A DNA stretch of 64,000 bases from Tagaea sp. CACIAM 22H2 (GCA_014444615.1 PVXE01000002.1:144689-208688), one strand, 5' to 3'; positions 29,755 to 39,347 are shown, numbered from the stretch's first letter. Translations and numbers: made by a program. The notes: a model not told the origin generated them from the sequence alone.

Positions 29755-30858
29755 ATGGCGTTGTTTATCGGCTCGGAGATCTATCGGCGTTCGCGCTACG
29801 GCTCGAACCACCCGCTGGCGATTCCGCGCGTCTCGACCTGCATGGATCTGTGCCGGGCGCTCGGCTGGCTGCCGGCGGAACGCTTTCTCGACAGCCCGAT
29901 CGCGACTCCCGATGAATTGGTCCGCTTTCACGATCCCGCTTATATCGACGCGTTGATCGCGGCCGAGGCGGCGCAAAGCGTCGACGACGCGACGTCGGAA
30001 CGCCACAATATCGGTCGCGGCGGCAATCCGGTTTTCGGCGAGATTTTTCGCCGCCCCGCGACAGCGTGCGGTGCCTCGCTCGCGGCCGCCGAACGTTTGG
30101 CGTCGGGCGCGGCCACGCGGATCTACAGCCCGGCGGGCGGCACGCATCACGGGCGCAAGGATCAAGCCTCGGGCTTTTGCTATCTCAACGATCCCGTGCT
30201 GGCGATTTTGCGTCTGCTGGATCGCGGATTGACGCGCGTGGCCTATGTCGATCTCGACGCGCATCACTGCGACGGCGTGGAAGCGGCATTGGCGGGCGAG
30301 GAACGCGTGCGCCTGTTCTCGATCCACGAAGCCGGGCGTTGGCCGAATACCGGCGCCGCGCATGAAACGGCGGGCGGCATCGCGGCGAATTTCCCCGTGC
30401 CCGCCGAATTGAACGACAGCGAATTCGCGCTGCTGGTGGAGGATGCGATCCTGCCCGCACTCGCCGCATTCAAGCCGCAGGCAATGATCGTGCAGGGCGG
30501 GGCGGATGCGCTGGCCGACGATCCGTTGTCGAATCTCGGCTTGTCGAATTTGGCGCTATGGCGCGCGGGTGCGGCTTTGCTGTCGCTGGGCGTGCCGACG
30601 CTGATTACCGGCGGCGGCGGCTACAATCCGTGGAGTGTAGCGCGCGCTTGGACCGGCATGTGGGCGCAGGTCGCGGCGCACGACATTCCCGATCGCTTGC
30701 CGCCGGAAGCCGAAACCCTGTTGCGCTCGCTGACCTGGCATCGGCGCAAGGATCAAGTCCGGCCGGAACATTGGTTCACCACGCTCGCCGACGAACCGCG
30801 CGAAGGGCCGATCCGCGGGGAAATACGCGCCCTCTTGGGTAACGCGCGCGCGGCGTGA
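29755..30858 (+). CDS. Class I histone deacetylase-fold protein (acetoin utilisation AcuC-like / HdaH)
   Basis: 367 residues. Arginase/deacetylase fold with the active-site His pair in GGTHHGRKDQASGFCYLND, zinc ligands in YVDLDAHHCDGVEAAL (Asp, His), and a further Asp in IVQGGADALADDPLSNL. TGGGGYNPWSVARAW holds the final loop Gly/Tyr. Catalytically complete, so probably an amidohydrolase acting on acetyl-lysine or acetylpolyamine. The ATG at 29755 begins the conserved domain (ALFIGSEIYRRSRYGSNHPL). It is divergent from thiZXY with about 55 nt between gene start and riboswitch. Confidence 0.88.
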   Translation: MALFIGSEIYRRSRYGSNHPLAIPRVSTCMDLCRALGWLPAERFLDSPIATPDELVRFHDPAYIDALIAAEAAQSVDDATSERHNIGRGGNPVFGEIFRRPATACGASLAAAERLASGAATRIYSPAGGTHHGRKDQASGFCYLNDPVLAILRLLDRGLTRVAYVDLDAHHCDGVEAALAGEERVRLFSIHEAGRWPNTGAAHETAGGIAANFPVPAELNDSEFALLVEDAILPALAAFKPQAMIVQGGADALADDPLSNLGLSNLALWRAGAALLSLGVPTLITGGGGYNPWSVARAWTGMWAQVAAHDIPDRLPPEAETLLRSLTWHRRKDQVRPEHWFTTLADEPREGPIRGEIRALLGNARAA

Positions 30859-30872
30859 TAGGAATCGCGGCC

Positions 30873-31343
30873 ATGATGATCCAGCGTCGTCTTTTCCTCG
30901 CCGGGCTCGCGGCTTTCGCCGCGTCCCCCGTTCTCGCCCAAAACGCCGCCGGCGTCACCTTCGAGAAGGGGCCGCTGGAAATCGTCAGCGGCGGGAAGAC
31001 GCATAAATTCATGGTCGAATTCGCGGACAACGATCAGCGCCGCACGCTGGGCCTTATGTATCGCCGTCAGATGGCGGCCGATGCGGGCATGTTGTTCGAT
31101 TTCAAGCGGGACTCGCCCGTGGCGATGTGGATGCGCAATACGCTGATCCCGCTCGACATGCTGTTCGCCGACAAGACGGGCCTCATCACGCATATTCACG
31201 AGCGCGCCGTGCCGATGGACGAGACGACGATCGAATCGCGCGGTGTGGTGCGCGCGGTGTTGGAGCTCAACGGCGGGACCGTCCAGCGCCTGGGGATCAA
31301 GCCCGGCGACCGGATGGTCCACGCGATGTTCCCCAAACCCTAG
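30873..31343 (+). CDS. DUF192 family exported protein
   Basis: 156 residues with a signal peptide (QRRLFLAGLAAFAASPVLAQ). The DUF192 core reads FMVEFADNDQRRTLGLMYRR, then MLFDFKRDSPVAMWMRNTLI and LDMLFADKTGLITHI. The family is a small periplasmic beta-barrel of unknown function. Two tandem ATGs (30873, 30876) follow AGGA at 30858-30861; a GTG at 30855 is less likely. It starts 14 nt after the deacetylase-fold gene. Its stop overlaps the convergent EthD-like gene by 4 nt (CTAG). Confidence 0.82.
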   Translation: MMIQRRLFLAGLAAFAASPVLAQNAAGVTFEKGPLEIVSGGKTHKFMVEFADNDQRRTLGLMYRRQMAADAGMLFDFKRDSPVAMWMRNTLIPLDMLFADKTGLITHIHERAVPMDETTIESRGVVRAVLELNGGTVQRLGIKPGDRMVHAMFPKP

Positions 31344-31675
31344 GCGCCTTTCAGCGTCGCGACATCTTCCAGCACGAGATGATAGACGCGGCCGGTGAAG
31401 AATTTCATCGCCGCCGCGATTTCGGTGCGCACTTCCTGGCGCACGGGGCTGGCGAGGGCGGCATGCATCGCCGCCAGATCGTCGAAATATAGATCGAAGA
31501 TCATATAGACGGGCGGCGCGCCGGCTTCCGTTTCGGCCGGTTTGCGCAAGCGCACTTCGCGGATGCCGGGATAGCGCGTGATCGCGGGCAGGATAGACCC
31601 GCGTGCCAGCGCGTCGAACGCGGCGCGGTCGGCCTCGGCGACGGTGCCTTCGAGTACGGCGGAACGGACGATCAA
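31340..31675 (-). CDS. EthD-like dimeric alpha/beta-barrel protein
   Basis: 111 residues with the ferredoxin-like, dimeric alpha/beta-barrel look of EthD and Dabb proteins: a first strand MIVRSAVLEGTV, then ITRYPGIREVRLRKPAE, a YMIFDLYFDDLAAMHAAL segment, and a last strand GRVYHLVLEDV. Function unassigned; relatives occur in catabolic operons. It lies 12 nt after the GntR regulator gene on the same strand, so it is probably co-transcribed with it and belongs to the neighbouring FAH/TRAP catabolic locus. Confidence 0.6.
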   Translation of the reverse strand: MIVRSAVLEGTVAEADRAAFDALARGSILPAITRYPGIREVRLRKPAETEAGAPPVYMIFDLYFDDLAAMHAALASPVRQEVRTEIAAAMKFFTGRVYHLVLEDVATLKGA

Positions 31676-31687
31676 GTTTGACTCCTG

Positions 31688-32401
31688 TTACTTTCCGGCG
31701 TCGCGCATGCCCGCTTCCAGCAGGCGGGCGACGGAGTTTTCGGTCGCGGTCAGATGCGCGTCCATCAGCGCGATGGCGCGTTCGGCATCGCGCTTCAACG
31801 CCGCGTCGGCGATGGCGGCGTGCTCGGCATGCGCGTCGCGCACTTCGGCGTTCTTCTCGCGATGGCGCAGCAGGCGGACCTTGCGATAACGTTCCGAGTG
31901 ATCGGCAAGCATGTTCCAGAAGCGCAATTGCCAAGGCGAGCCGCAGGCCGCGATCAGCGCCGTGTGGAAGCGGCGATGCAGCGCTTCCCATTGCGCCGCC
32001 GTATCGCGATCGCCGTCGGATGCGGGCAGGGCGGTGCGCGTCAGCAGATGCAGGCTTGCGACGATCTCCGCTTCCCATTGCGCGTCGCCGCGCGCGATCG
32101 ACGCGGCCAGGCACATGCGTTCGATTTCGCGGCGCGTGGCCATCAGATCGCGCAGTTCCGCGATCGACACGTCGCGCGCGCGAGAGCCGCGATTGGCTTC
32201 GCCTTCGACAAGGCTTTCGGAGGTGAGGCGCATCAGCGCCTCGCGGATCGGGGTCAGCCCCAGATCGTAGCGATCCTGTAGATCGGCCGCGCGCAAGCGT
32301 TCGCCGGGCATGACGTCGCCGTGAAGGATTTCACGGCGAAGCACGCGATAGGCGCGCTCGGATTGGGACAGTTCGTCGATCTCTTCCATGAGCGATGTCA
32401 T
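31688..32401 (-). CDS. GntR family transcriptional regulator, FCD subfamily
   Basis: 237 residues. Residues about 14-75 are the GntR winged helix (AYRVLRREILHGDVMPGERL, TPIREALMRLTSESLVEG). The rest is a helical FCD effector domain with the metal-binding type residues in RRFHTALIAACGS and DAHAEHAAIADAAL. FCD regulators usually respond to small acids. It is divergent from the FAH/TRAP/SDR operon, which it probably controls. Start at 32401, or at the ATG 12 nt downstream (32389). A promoter and inverted repeat lie in the 108-nt gap. Confidence 0.9.
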   Translation of the reverse strand: MTSLMEEIDELSQSERAYRVLRREILHGDVMPGERLRAADLQDRYDLGLTPIREALMRLTSESLVEGEANRGSRARDVSIAELRDLMATRREIERMCLAASIARGDAQWEAEIVASLHLLTRTALPASDGDRDTAAQWEALHRRFHTALIAACGSPWQLRFWNMLADHSERYRKVRLLRHREKNAEVRDAHAEHAAIADAALKRDAERAIALMDAHLTATENSVARLLEAGMRDAGK

Positions 32402-32403
32402 TT

Positions 32404-32456
32404 TTCGTATTGACTCTCAGATTTCATAAAATTAGCCTTTCTTCATACGAAGTCAA
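32404..32456. promoter_or_regulatory. Divergent promoter region with candidate GntR operator
   Basis: On the minus strand TTGACT (32456-32451) and TAATTT (32434-32429) are spaced 16 nt and fit a sigma70 promoter for the GntR gene. On the plus strand TTGACT (32410-32415) with TAGCCT (32433-32438) at 17 nt is a weaker candidate for the catabolic operon. A 7-bp inverted repeat, TTCGTAT (32404-32410) and ATACGAA (32445-32451), brackets both -10 regions and is a plausible operator. The stretch is clearly AT-rich compared with its surroundings. Confidence 0.5.
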
Positions 32457-32509
32457 GTGCGCGAACGGCGGCGAACGTCGTTTTGTGTTTTGCGGCAGGG
32501 GGTTGCGGT

Positions 32510-33427
32510 ATGGCGAAGAGTGGCGCGGCGCAATGGGCGCTGGCGACGGTCGAGGCTGGCGGAAAGCCGGTCGCGGTGCTGGAAGTCGGCGACAAGCTTT
32601 ATCGCCTGGGGCCGTCTCTGGCGCGCGCCGGTCACGCCGGGATCGACAATGTCGTCGATGTTTTCGCCGATTGGGCCAAAACCCAAGTCGCCCTCGACAG
32701 GGCCGCGACGCTGGTCGACGCCGCCGATGCGGTGACGCCTTCGCGCCGTCTCGCCCCATTGCTTTATCCGGGCAAGATCCTGTGCGCGGGCGCCAACTAC
32801 TTCGATCACCTCGCCGAGATGGGCATGCCGGGGGCGAAGAAGGAAGACCAGCGTCTGTTCTTCTTCATGAAGCCGCCGCGCAACGCGATCGTGGGCGAGG
32901 GGCCGACGGTGCATCAGCCGATCGGCACCAAGGCGTTCGACTGGGAAATCGAACTCGCCGCCGTGATCGGCAAGCGCGCGCGCAATGTATCTGTTGAGGA
33001 TGCCCTGTCGTATGTCGCGGGCTACACCGTGTCGATCGATTTCTCCGCGCGCGACCACAACCGCGCGCCGGAGACCTTCTACAAGCTCGACTGGGTCGCC
33101 GGTAAGGCGAACGACACCTGCTGCCCCACGGGGCCGCGCTTCGTGCCCGCGTCGGCGATCGCGAACCCGCAGGATATCGGCCTGAAGCTGTGGGTGAATG
33201 GCGAGCTCAAACAGAACGGCCGTTCGACCGACATGATCTTCTCCATCGCCGAACAGATTTCGACGGCGTCGAAGATCATGACCCTCGATCCGGGCGATCT
33301 GCTGCTGACCGGCACGCCCGCCGGCGTGGGTGTGCCCAAACAGACCTTCCTGAAACCCGGCGACAAAGTCGACGCCGAGATCGAGGCGATCGGCAAGCTG
33401 TCGGTCGTCATCCAAGAGCCGCGCTGA
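32510..33427 (+). CDS. Fumarylacetoacetate hydrolase (FAH) family protein
   Basis: 305 residues. The FAH catalytic fold starts at about residue 85 (YPGKILCAGANYFDHLAEMG). Metal-binding acidic residues lie in FDWEIELAAVIGKRARNV, and the C-terminal motif is DLLLTGTPAGVGVPK. Members cleave or decarboxylate 2-oxo acid derivatives such as acylpyruvates, 2-hydroxyhepta-2,4-dienedioate or 2,4-diketo-3-deoxysugar acids. Followed at 30 nt by dctP and later an SDR, so it is probably part of a sugar-acid or hydroxy-acid degradation route fed by the TRAP transporter. ATG at 32510 chosen at the start of the conserved region. Confidence 0.88.
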   Translation: MAKSGAAQWALATVEAGGKPVAVLEVGDKLYRLGPSLARAGHAGIDNVVDVFADWAKTQVALDRAATLVDAADAVTPSRRLAPLLYPGKILCAGANYFDHLAEMGMPGAKKEDQRLFFFMKPPRNAIVGEGPTVHQPIGTKAFDWEIELAAVIGKRARNVSVEDALSYVAGYTVSIDFSARDHNRAPETFYKLDWVAGKANDTCCPTGPRFVPASAIANPQDIGLKLWVNGELKQNGRSTDMIFSIAEQISTASKIMTLDPGDLLLTGTPAGVGVPKQTFLKPGDKVDAEIEAIGKLSVVIQEPR

Positions 33428-33457
33428 ACCCTCCAACATCCAAGGAGTGAAAAGCCT

Positions 33458-34444
33458 ATGAAGTCGTTTCTGAAGATCGCCGCAGTGGCGTTGCTGCTCG
33501 GCGGACTCGCGTCGGCACCCGCCGTCGCGCAGACCGAGATCCGCATTTCGACGGCCGCCCCCGATCAATCGCCGTTGAGCGACGCTTTCCGCATGATCAA
33601 GACGCGGATGGAAGCGAAGTTCCCCGGCCAGATCCGCGTCTCGGTCCACACGGCCAGTTCGCTGTTCCGTCAGGGCACCGAGTTGCCCGCACTCCAGCGC
33701 GGCAACCTGGAAATGGCGAGCCCGGTCACGTTCGAGATCGAAGGTCAGTTGCCAGAATATGGCGTGTTCAGCGCCGCCTATCTGTTCCGCGACGCCGACC
33801 ATCTGATCAAGACGTTCCGCTCCGACATCGGCAAGGAATTCGTCGACGACGTCGCGTCCAAAATGGGCATCGTCATCCTCGATACCGGCTATCTCGGCAC
33901 GCGTACGGTGAACCTGCGCATGGACAAGCCGGTGCGTCTGCCCGGCGACCTGGCGGGCGTGAAGATGCGCATGCCGCCGGGCCCGGCCTTCCAGATGCTG
34001 GCGAAGGCGTTGGGCGCCACGGCCGTGTCGATGCCGATCACGGAAGTCTATCTCGGCCTCAAGACCGGCTCGATCGACGCGCAGGACAATCCGATCAACA
34101 TGACGCGCGACTGGAAGTTCAACGAAGTGACCGCGCAAGTGATCCTGACGCGCCACCTCGTCCAGCCGGTGTTCTTCGCGATCGCCAAGCCAGCCTTCGA
34201 CAAGCTCACACCCGCCCAGCAGGCGGAACTGCGCGCCGCCGCGCGCGAAGCGGCCGATTTCGAAATCGCCAAGACGCTGGAAGACGAGAAATCGGCGGCC
34301 GATACGTTCCGCGCCGCCGGGATCAAGATCGTCGAGCCGGACATCCCCGCGTTCCGCGCGGCGGTGATGGAGCAGTACAAGGAATCCGGCATGATGGCGC
34401 GCTGGAAGCCGGGTCTGGCCGAAAAGGTCGAAGCGATCCGCTGA
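33458..34444 (+). CDS. dctP: TRAP transporter substrate-binding protein DctP
   Basis: 328 residues with a clear signal peptide (KSFLKIAAVALLLGGLASAP, cleaved after AVA). The mature fold shows the DctP ligand-site Arg region MRMPPGPAFQMLAKALGATA and ITEVYLGLKTGSIDAQDNPI. Periplasmic receptor for a carboxylate; exact ligand unknown. AAGGAG lies 11-16 nt before the ATG. Followed by a terminator-type hairpin and then dctQM. Confidence 0.93.
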   Translation: MKSFLKIAAVALLLGGLASAPAVAQTEIRISTAAPDQSPLSDAFRMIKTRMEAKFPGQIRVSVHTASSLFRQGTELPALQRGNLEMASPVTFEIEGQLPEYGVFSAAYLFRDADHLIKTFRSDIGKEFVDDVASKMGIVILDTGYLGTRTVNLRMDKPVRLPGDLAGVKMRMPPGPAFQMLAKALGATAVSMPITEVYLGLKTGSIDAQDNPINMTRDWKFNEVTAQVILTRHLVQPVFFAIAKPAFDKLTPAQQAELRAAAREAADFEIAKTLEDEKSAADTFRAAGIKIVEPDIPAFRAAVMEQYKESGMMARWKPGLAEKVEAIR

Positions 34445-34451
34445 AACGATG

Positions 34452-34481
34452 GGCCCCGGCGCGCGACGCCGGGGCCTTTTT
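34452..34481 (+). terminator. Terminator-like hairpin between dctP and dctQ
   Basis: GGCCCCGGCG (34452-34461) pairs perfectly with CGCCGGGGCC (34467-34476) around a 5-nt loop and is followed by TTTTTC. It begins 7 nt after the dctP stop and ends 15 nt before the dctQ ATG. A strong intrinsic terminator within the operon implies reduced expression of the permease genes. Confidence 0.85.
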
Positions 34482-34496
34482 CGATCGGAACAGGCG

Positions 34497-35021
34497 ATGT
34501 TGCGACGCGCGTTCGATATCCTGAGGAGCACGGCCGAGGCCGTTTCCGCGCTGCTGCTCGCGGCGACTTTCACGGTGACGCTGGCGGGCGTGTTCATGCG
34601 TTACGTCATGAACCGGCCGATCTCCTGGGCCGACGAACTCGGCATGATCATGCTGATCTGGGCGATGTTCATCGCCGACTCCTTCGTCACGAAGGACAAG
34701 GACCATGTCGCTTTCGATATCGTCTGGGATATCGCTTCGCCACGCGCGCGCCGGGTCATCCTGATCCTGCAAGGTGCGTTGTTCGCCGCGATCTTCGCCT
34801 ATGCGTGGCCGCTGGTCGCCGACTACATCCTGTTCCTGTGGCGCGAGCGCACCTCGGCGCTCGAGTGGCGCCTCGACTTCGTCTATTCGTGCTTCTTGAT
34901 CTACATCGCCGCCTGGGTCGTGCGTTTGGCGTTCAAATGCTACGACGCGATTTTCGGCGATTGGCGCGCGCAAGTGCGCGACGGCGATCCCGCCGACCAA
35001 ACCAACAATCTGATCGGCTGA
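34497..35021 (+). CDS. dctQ: TRAP transporter small permease DctQ
   Basis: 174 residues with four membrane segments. AVSALLLAATFTVTLAGVFM, then RYVMNRPISWADELGMIMLI is the usual DctQ sequence around the TM1-TM2 loop. It pairs with DctM to form the membrane part of the transporter. The ATG at 34497 follows CAGG closely; in-frame codons further upstream lie in the hairpin. The gene ends 3 nt before dctM. Confidence 0.88.
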   Translation: MLRRAFDILRSTAEAVSALLLAATFTVTLAGVFMRYVMNRPISWADELGMIMLIWAMFIADSFVTKDKDHVAFDIVWDIASPRARRVILILQGALFAAIFAYAWPLVADYILFLWRERTSALEWRLDFVYSCFLIYIAAWVVRLAFKCYDAIFGDWRAQVRDGDPADQTNNLIG

Positions 35022-35024
35022 TCG

Positions 35025-36320
35025 ATGTCCGTCGGAATGACTGCGTTGCTGACCGTCTTCGTCGTCGCGGCGGTGTTGCGCTTGCCGGTCGCGGCGTCGA
35101 TGTTCGCCTCGGGCATCGCCTATCTCGCCGTCACGCGCCAGGATATCGGCCTGCTCGCCGACCAGACGCTGAACAGCACGCTGGGTTTGAGCCTGCTGAT
35201 TGCCGTGCCGCTGTTCGTGCTGACGGCCAATATCATGAACGCGGTCACGATCTCCGACCGCTTGTGGAACGCCGGCAGCGCGCTGGTCGGCCGGTTGCGC
35301 GGCGGCCATGGCCACGTGACCGTGCTGATGAACCTTGTCATGTCGTCGATGACCGGTAGTGCGGTGTCCGACGTGGCCGGGGCGGGCATGGTCGCGGTGC
35401 GGATGATGCGCAGCCAAGGCGGCTATCCCGCCGGTTTCGCCTGCGCCATCGCCGCCTCGGCCTCGCTGCTCGGACCGCTGATCCCGCCGTCGATTCCGAT
35501 GGTGCTCTACGCGCTGCTATCGGGCGCTTCGATCGGCGCGTTGTTCCTGGCGGGTATCGTGCCGGGACTGCTGATGGCGGCGTCGATCTCCGCTTGGATC
35601 TATATCGTCGCCAAACGCCGCAATCTGCCGCGCGGCGAGGTGGTGCCGCTGCGCGCGGTACCCGGCGTTCTGGCGCAGGCGGCCGTGCCGATGACGCTGC
35701 CCGCGGTCCTGCTCGGCGGCATTTGGCTCGGCATCTTCACGCCGACCGAAGCCGCGGCCGTCGCCGCGTTTTGGGCGGCGCTGATCGGCTTCGTCTGGTA
35801 CCGGAACCTGACCTTCGCGAAATTCGTCGATGTGTTCCGCGAATCCTCGCGCCAATCGACGATCGTGATGATGCTGATCGTCTCGTCCTTCATCGTGAAT
35901 TACGCGATCACCAACGAAGGTGTCGCCGACGCCGTCGCGCGCTGGTTCGCGGCGAACGAGTTCTCGCAGGTCGGGTTCATGCTGGTCGTGAACCTGATGT
36001 TTCTCGTTCTCGGCACGGTGCTCGACGGCGCGGTGATGCTGCTGGTCTTCGTGCCGATCCTGCTGCCGACGGTGAAGGCGCTGGGCATCGATCTCGTCCA
36101 TTTCGGCGTCGTCGTGATCGTGAACTTCATGATCGCGATCATCTCGCCGCCCTATGGGCTCATCCTTTTCGTGCTGTCGGCGCTGGCCAAGGTGCCGATG
36201 CGCGAGATCAATCGCGAGATCTGGGCCTTCATTCTGCCGCTGGCCGTGGCGCTGTTGCTGCTGATCCTGTTCCCGGCGATCACGCTGTTCGTGCCGCATC
36301 TCTTCGGCTACGTCACATGA
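35025..36320 (+). CDS. dctM: TRAP transporter large permease DctM
   Basis: 431 residues, about 12 membrane segments, the usual DctM length. Signature stretches: IAVPLFVLTANIMNAVTISD, SSMTGSAVSDVAGAGMVAVR, and AASASLLGPLIPPSIPMVLY, plus GIFTPTEAAAVAAFWAAL. It translocates the carboxylate with a cation gradient. The stop overlaps the ATG of the SDR gene (ATGA), tying transport to catabolism. Confidence 0.94.
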   Translation: MSVGMTALLTVFVVAAVLRLPVAASMFASGIAYLAVTRQDIGLLADQTLNSTLGLSLLIAVPLFVLTANIMNAVTISDRLWNAGSALVGRLRGGHGHVTVLMNLVMSSMTGSAVSDVAGAGMVAVRMMRSQGGYPAGFACAIAASASLLGPLIPPSIPMVLYALLSGASIGALFLAGIVPGLLMAASISAWIYIVAKRRNLPRGEVVPLRAVPGVLAQAAVPMTLPAVLLGGIWLGIFTPTEAAAVAAFWAALIGFVWYRNLTFAKFVDVFRESSRQSTIVMMLIVSSFIVNYAITNEGVADAVARWFAANEFSQVGFMLVVNLMFLVLGTVLDGAVMLLVFVPILLPTVKALGIDLVHFGVVVIVNFMIAIISPPYGLILFVLSALAKVPMREINREIWAFILPLAVALLLLILFPAITLFVPHLFGYVT

Positions 36321-37045
36321 CGAAACCGGTCGCCTTCGTCACCGGGGCCGCGCAAGGGATCGGCCTTGCCGCCGCCAAGCGCCTCGCCGAGGACGGGTTC
36401 CGCGTCTTCGCGATGGACCGCACGGCCGACACGCTCGCCGCCGCTTGCGCCAAGCTGCGCGCGGGCGGGCTCGACGTGTTCGCGGCGCCTTGCGACGTGT
36501 GCGAACGCGCGTCGGTCGCGTCGGCGCTCGATCAGGCCGATCGCGTCGACGCGATGGTGACGGCGGCGGGGATATATAACGACGCGCAATTCCTCGACCT
36601 GACCGAGGATCACTTCCGCCGCATGCTCGATGTGAACGTGATCGGGACGTTCATCCCAGCGCAGGAAGCCGCGCGGCGGATGAAGCCGGGCGGTCGGATC
36701 GTCACGATCTCCTCGCGCGGCGCGCTCGGGGGCACGCGGTTCGCGCATTACGTCGCGTCGAAAGCCGCGGTGATCGGCCTTACGCGCGCGATGGCGATGG
36801 AATTGCGCGCCAAGCAGATCGCGGTGAACTCGGTCGCCCCCGGCTTCACCGACACGCCGATGACGCGCTCGGCCCCGGCCGAGATGTTCGCGGCGTGGGA
36901 AAGCCTGGAGCCGTCGGGCAAGGCCGCTTCGCCCGACGAAATCGCGAACGCGATCGCCTTCCTGGCATCGCCCAAGACCAGCTTCGTGACCGGCCAGACG
37001 CTGTTCGTCGACGGCGGCAAGTCGCTGGGCGGCCTCGGTATCTAA
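36317..37045 (+). CDS. Short-chain dehydrogenase/reductase (SDR), probable acid-catabolic oxidoreductase
   Basis: 242 residues of classical SDR. Cofactor motif TGAAQGIGLAAAKRLAEDG (TGxxxGxG), an Asp in FAMDRTADTL suggesting NAD preference, and the active site ISSRGALGG (Ser) with YVASKAAVIG (Tyr-x-x-x-Lys). The C-terminus (FLASPKTSFVTGQTLFVDGG) is the typical FabG-like end. Coupled to dctM, so it probably oxidises the imported hydroxy acid or a product of the FAH enzyme. Convergent with the chemoreceptor gene 11 nt away. Confidence 0.92.
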   Translation: MTKPVAFVTGAAQGIGLAAAKRLAEDGFRVFAMDRTADTLAAACAKLRAGGLDVFAAPCDVCERASVASALDQADRVDAMVTAAGIYNDAQFLDLTEDHFRRMLDVNVIGTFIPAQEAARRMKPGGRIVTISSRGALGGTRFAHYVASKAAVIGLTRAMAMELRAKQIAVNSVAPGFTDTPMTRSAPAEMFAAWESLEPSGKAASPDEIANAIAFLASPKTSFVTGQTLFVDGGKSLGGLGI

Positions 37046-37056
37046 GGCCGCGCGCC

Positions 37057-39138
37057 TCAGACCGTTTTGATCTTCGCCAGGAATTCGTCGAGGGCGGCGT
37101 TCAGCGAGCGGCTGTCGTGCGCGAGTGCGGTGACCGATCCCAAAACGCGGTCGGCGGCTTCTTCGGTTTTCGTGCTCGATTCCGCCACGCTCGCGACGTT
37201 GGTGGTGACCTGCCGTGTGCCGGCCGCCGCTTGCTGGACGCTACGCGAGATCTCTTGCGTCGCGCTGCCTTGCTCCTCGATTGCGGCCGCGATGGCCGTA
37301 GCGCCGCCGTCGATACGGCGGATCGCCTCGACGATGGCGTTGATCGCGGCGACCGTCCGCTCGGTCGAGGATTGGATGTCCTGGACCTGCCGGGAGATAT
37401 CCTCGGTCGCTTTGCCGGTCTGTGTCGCGAGGTTCTTGACCTCCGACGCGACGACGGCGAAGCCCTTGCCGGCGTCGCCCGCGCGCGCGGCTTCGATCGT
37501 GGCGTTGAGGGCGAGGAGATTGGTTTGCTCGGCGATGCCGGCAATCAGCTTGACGACCTCGCCGATTTCCTGCGCGCGCTGGGCAAGATCGGTCACGAGC
37601 GTATTCGTGCTGGCGGCTTGCTCGGCGGCTTCCTTGGCTTCCTTGGCGCTGGATTGGACGCGCGACGAGATTTCGCCGATCGATGCGGTCAATTCCTCGG
37701 TCGCGGCGGCGACGGAATTGACGTTCTCGGTCGCCGCCTCGGCGGCCGACGCCACGCTGGACGCGTTGCGGCTCGACGATGTCGCGATCTCGCGCATCGC
37801 GTTGGCGGTACCCGACAGATCGGCCGTCGACGCTTCGAGCTTGCCGGTCAGATTTTTCGCGACCGCGTCGAGATCGGCGCAAAGCTTGGCCAAGGCGGCG
37901 GCGCGTTTGACCTGCGCTTCGCGCTGGGCGGCTTGTTCGGCGCTCAAGCGTTCGGCGTTCGCGGCACTTTCGCGCAAGGTTTCCAGCGCATCGGCGACGC
38001 TGCCGAATTCGTCGGCATGGCGCCATTTCGGCACCGGCGTCGCGTAGTCGCCCGTGCCCAAGCGGCCGATCGCCGGGATCAACGCCGCGAAGGCGGCGAC
38101 CACGCGGCTGCGCACGGCGAACATCGCGTAAGCCGCCAGCGCCAGCACGAACGCCATCACCGCCGCGGAAATCGCGAAATCAGCAATGGCCTCGGCGCGC
38201 ATCGTCTCGGCGCGTTCGACGGCGAGGTCGAGTGCCAGCGTGCCGATCGCGACCATCTTTTCGAACGGCGCGTTGCACACCGCGGTCCATTCGGCCGCCG
38301 GTGCCGCCGGCTGGCCGGAACCGAGATTGGCGAGTATCGCGTCCATCCGGGCGATCGAGGCTTCGGCGGCTTGCTTTGCTTCGGTGACGGCGCGCGCGAG
38401 AACGGGCGAAGCGCCGGGGTTCTTGAGCAGATCGTTCAACTCGTCGAAACGCTTGGCGACGATTCCGCGATAGCGGCCGATTTCCCGATGCTGCTCGGGC
38501 GTCATCGCGGCGCCCGAAGCCACGGTCGGGCGCAGATAGGAGCATTGGGACCCAAAATTCGAACGGATCGTCCAGCTTGTCAGCCGGAACTGCACGAACT
38601 CGGCGAAGGTGGGGTCCGTGCCGCGCACGGTCGTCGCCAAGCGGTCCGAAGTTTGGTCGAAGCGCGCCAGAATGGTGTCGGCTGCGGCGACCCAATCGTT
38701 GATGGCGGCGAGTTGGCGTTGCGCGCGCGGCTTGGCCGCTTCGCGATCGACCGACGCGCCACGCGCGGCCATCGCGGTCATCAGGTCACGCATTTCCGCC
38801 GTATCGCGGTCGGCGCCGGCCACGCCCGAGCGTTGCAAGGCATCGATCGCGCGACCGACCCGCTCCTCGACCAGACGGCGGATCTCGGCGATCTGCGGCC
38901 TGGGATCGTCCTGCGTCTGCAGGGCCGTGGCGATCGATCCGCGCTGCTGGCGCAGGGGCGACAACGCCTCGAAGATCGCGCGATCGGCCTGGGTCAGCGC
39001 CGTCACCGTACCGCTGTTCAGAAAGCGCGTGGCTGCCGTCCAGATGTCGCCAGCGTTCAGGTAGATCAGCGCCAAGGTAAGGGCGCCGAAAAGCGTCATC
39101 ATGCGGTTGGAAACCGAAGTCGTGCGGGCGGACGCCAT
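37057..39138 (-). CDS. Methyl-accepting chemotaxis protein with large helical periplasmic domain
   Basis: 693 residues. TM1 (about 14-32), a helical periplasmic region of about 280 residues, TM2 (about 330-350), HAMP, and a signalling domain with [20 protein letters not shown] and [17 protein letters not shown]. Near the start of the sensor [17 protein letters not shown] resembles the RG-containing helix of NIT-type (nitrate/nitrite) sensors, but I would not assign the ligand. ATG at 39138 begins just before TM1. Unlike the chemoreceptor at 9648 it lacks a PilZ domain. Confidence 0.9.
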   Translation of the reverse strand: MASARTTSVSNRMMTLFGALTLALIYLNAGDIWTAATRFLNSGTVTALTQADRAIFEALSPLRQQRGSIATALQTQDDPRPQIAEIRRLVEERVGRAIDALQRSGVAGADRDTAEMRDLMTAMAARGASVDREAAKPRAQRQLAAINDWVAAADTILARFDQTSDRLATTVRGTDPTFAEFVQFRLTSWTIRSNFGSQCSYLRPTVASGAAMTPEQHREIGRYRGIVAKRFDELNDLLKNPGASPVLARAVTEAKQAAEASIARMDAILANLGSGQPAAPAAEWTAVCNAPFEKMVAIGTLALDLAVERAETMRAEAIADFAISAAVMAFVLALAAYAMFAVRSRVVAAFAALIPAIGRLGTGDYATPVPKWRHADEFGSVADALETLRESAANAERLSAEQAAQREAQVKRAAALAKLCADLDAVAKNLTGKLEASTADLSGTANAMREIATSSSRNASSVASAAEAATENVNSVAAATEELTASIGEISSRVQSSAKEAKEAAEQAASTNTLVTDLAQRAQEIGEVVKLIAGIAEQTNLLALNATIEAARAGDAGKGFAVVASEVKNLATQTGKATEDISRQVQDIQSSTERTVAAINAIVEAIRRIDGGATAIAAAIEEQGSATQEISRSVQQAAAGTRQVTTNVASVAESSTKTEEAADRVLGSVTALAHDSRSLNAALDEFLAKIKTV

Positions 39139-39347
39139 GGAGCCTTCTCCGAGGTTGCGGAAGATCGTCGAGCGATACCGCATCCTTTTTCGCGGTAAGG
39201 TCTTAAAAAGACGTTGCCGTAATGGAGAAATTTCCCCCGGTGGTGGTGTAAGACGGCGTGTCGGCGCGTCTTTTTTCCCGAAAAAGCGTTTCGCTGCCGA
39301 CGGTTGCCTCGGCCGCGAAGCCCGTGTAGGGAAGGGGTCCGGGAAAA

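Noticed and set aside
39210..39280. Possible terminator AAGACG...CGTCTTTTTT before tRNA-Pro
   Set aside because: The stem is short and interrupted, and no plus-strand gene ends upstream that would need it, so I did not list it as a feature.
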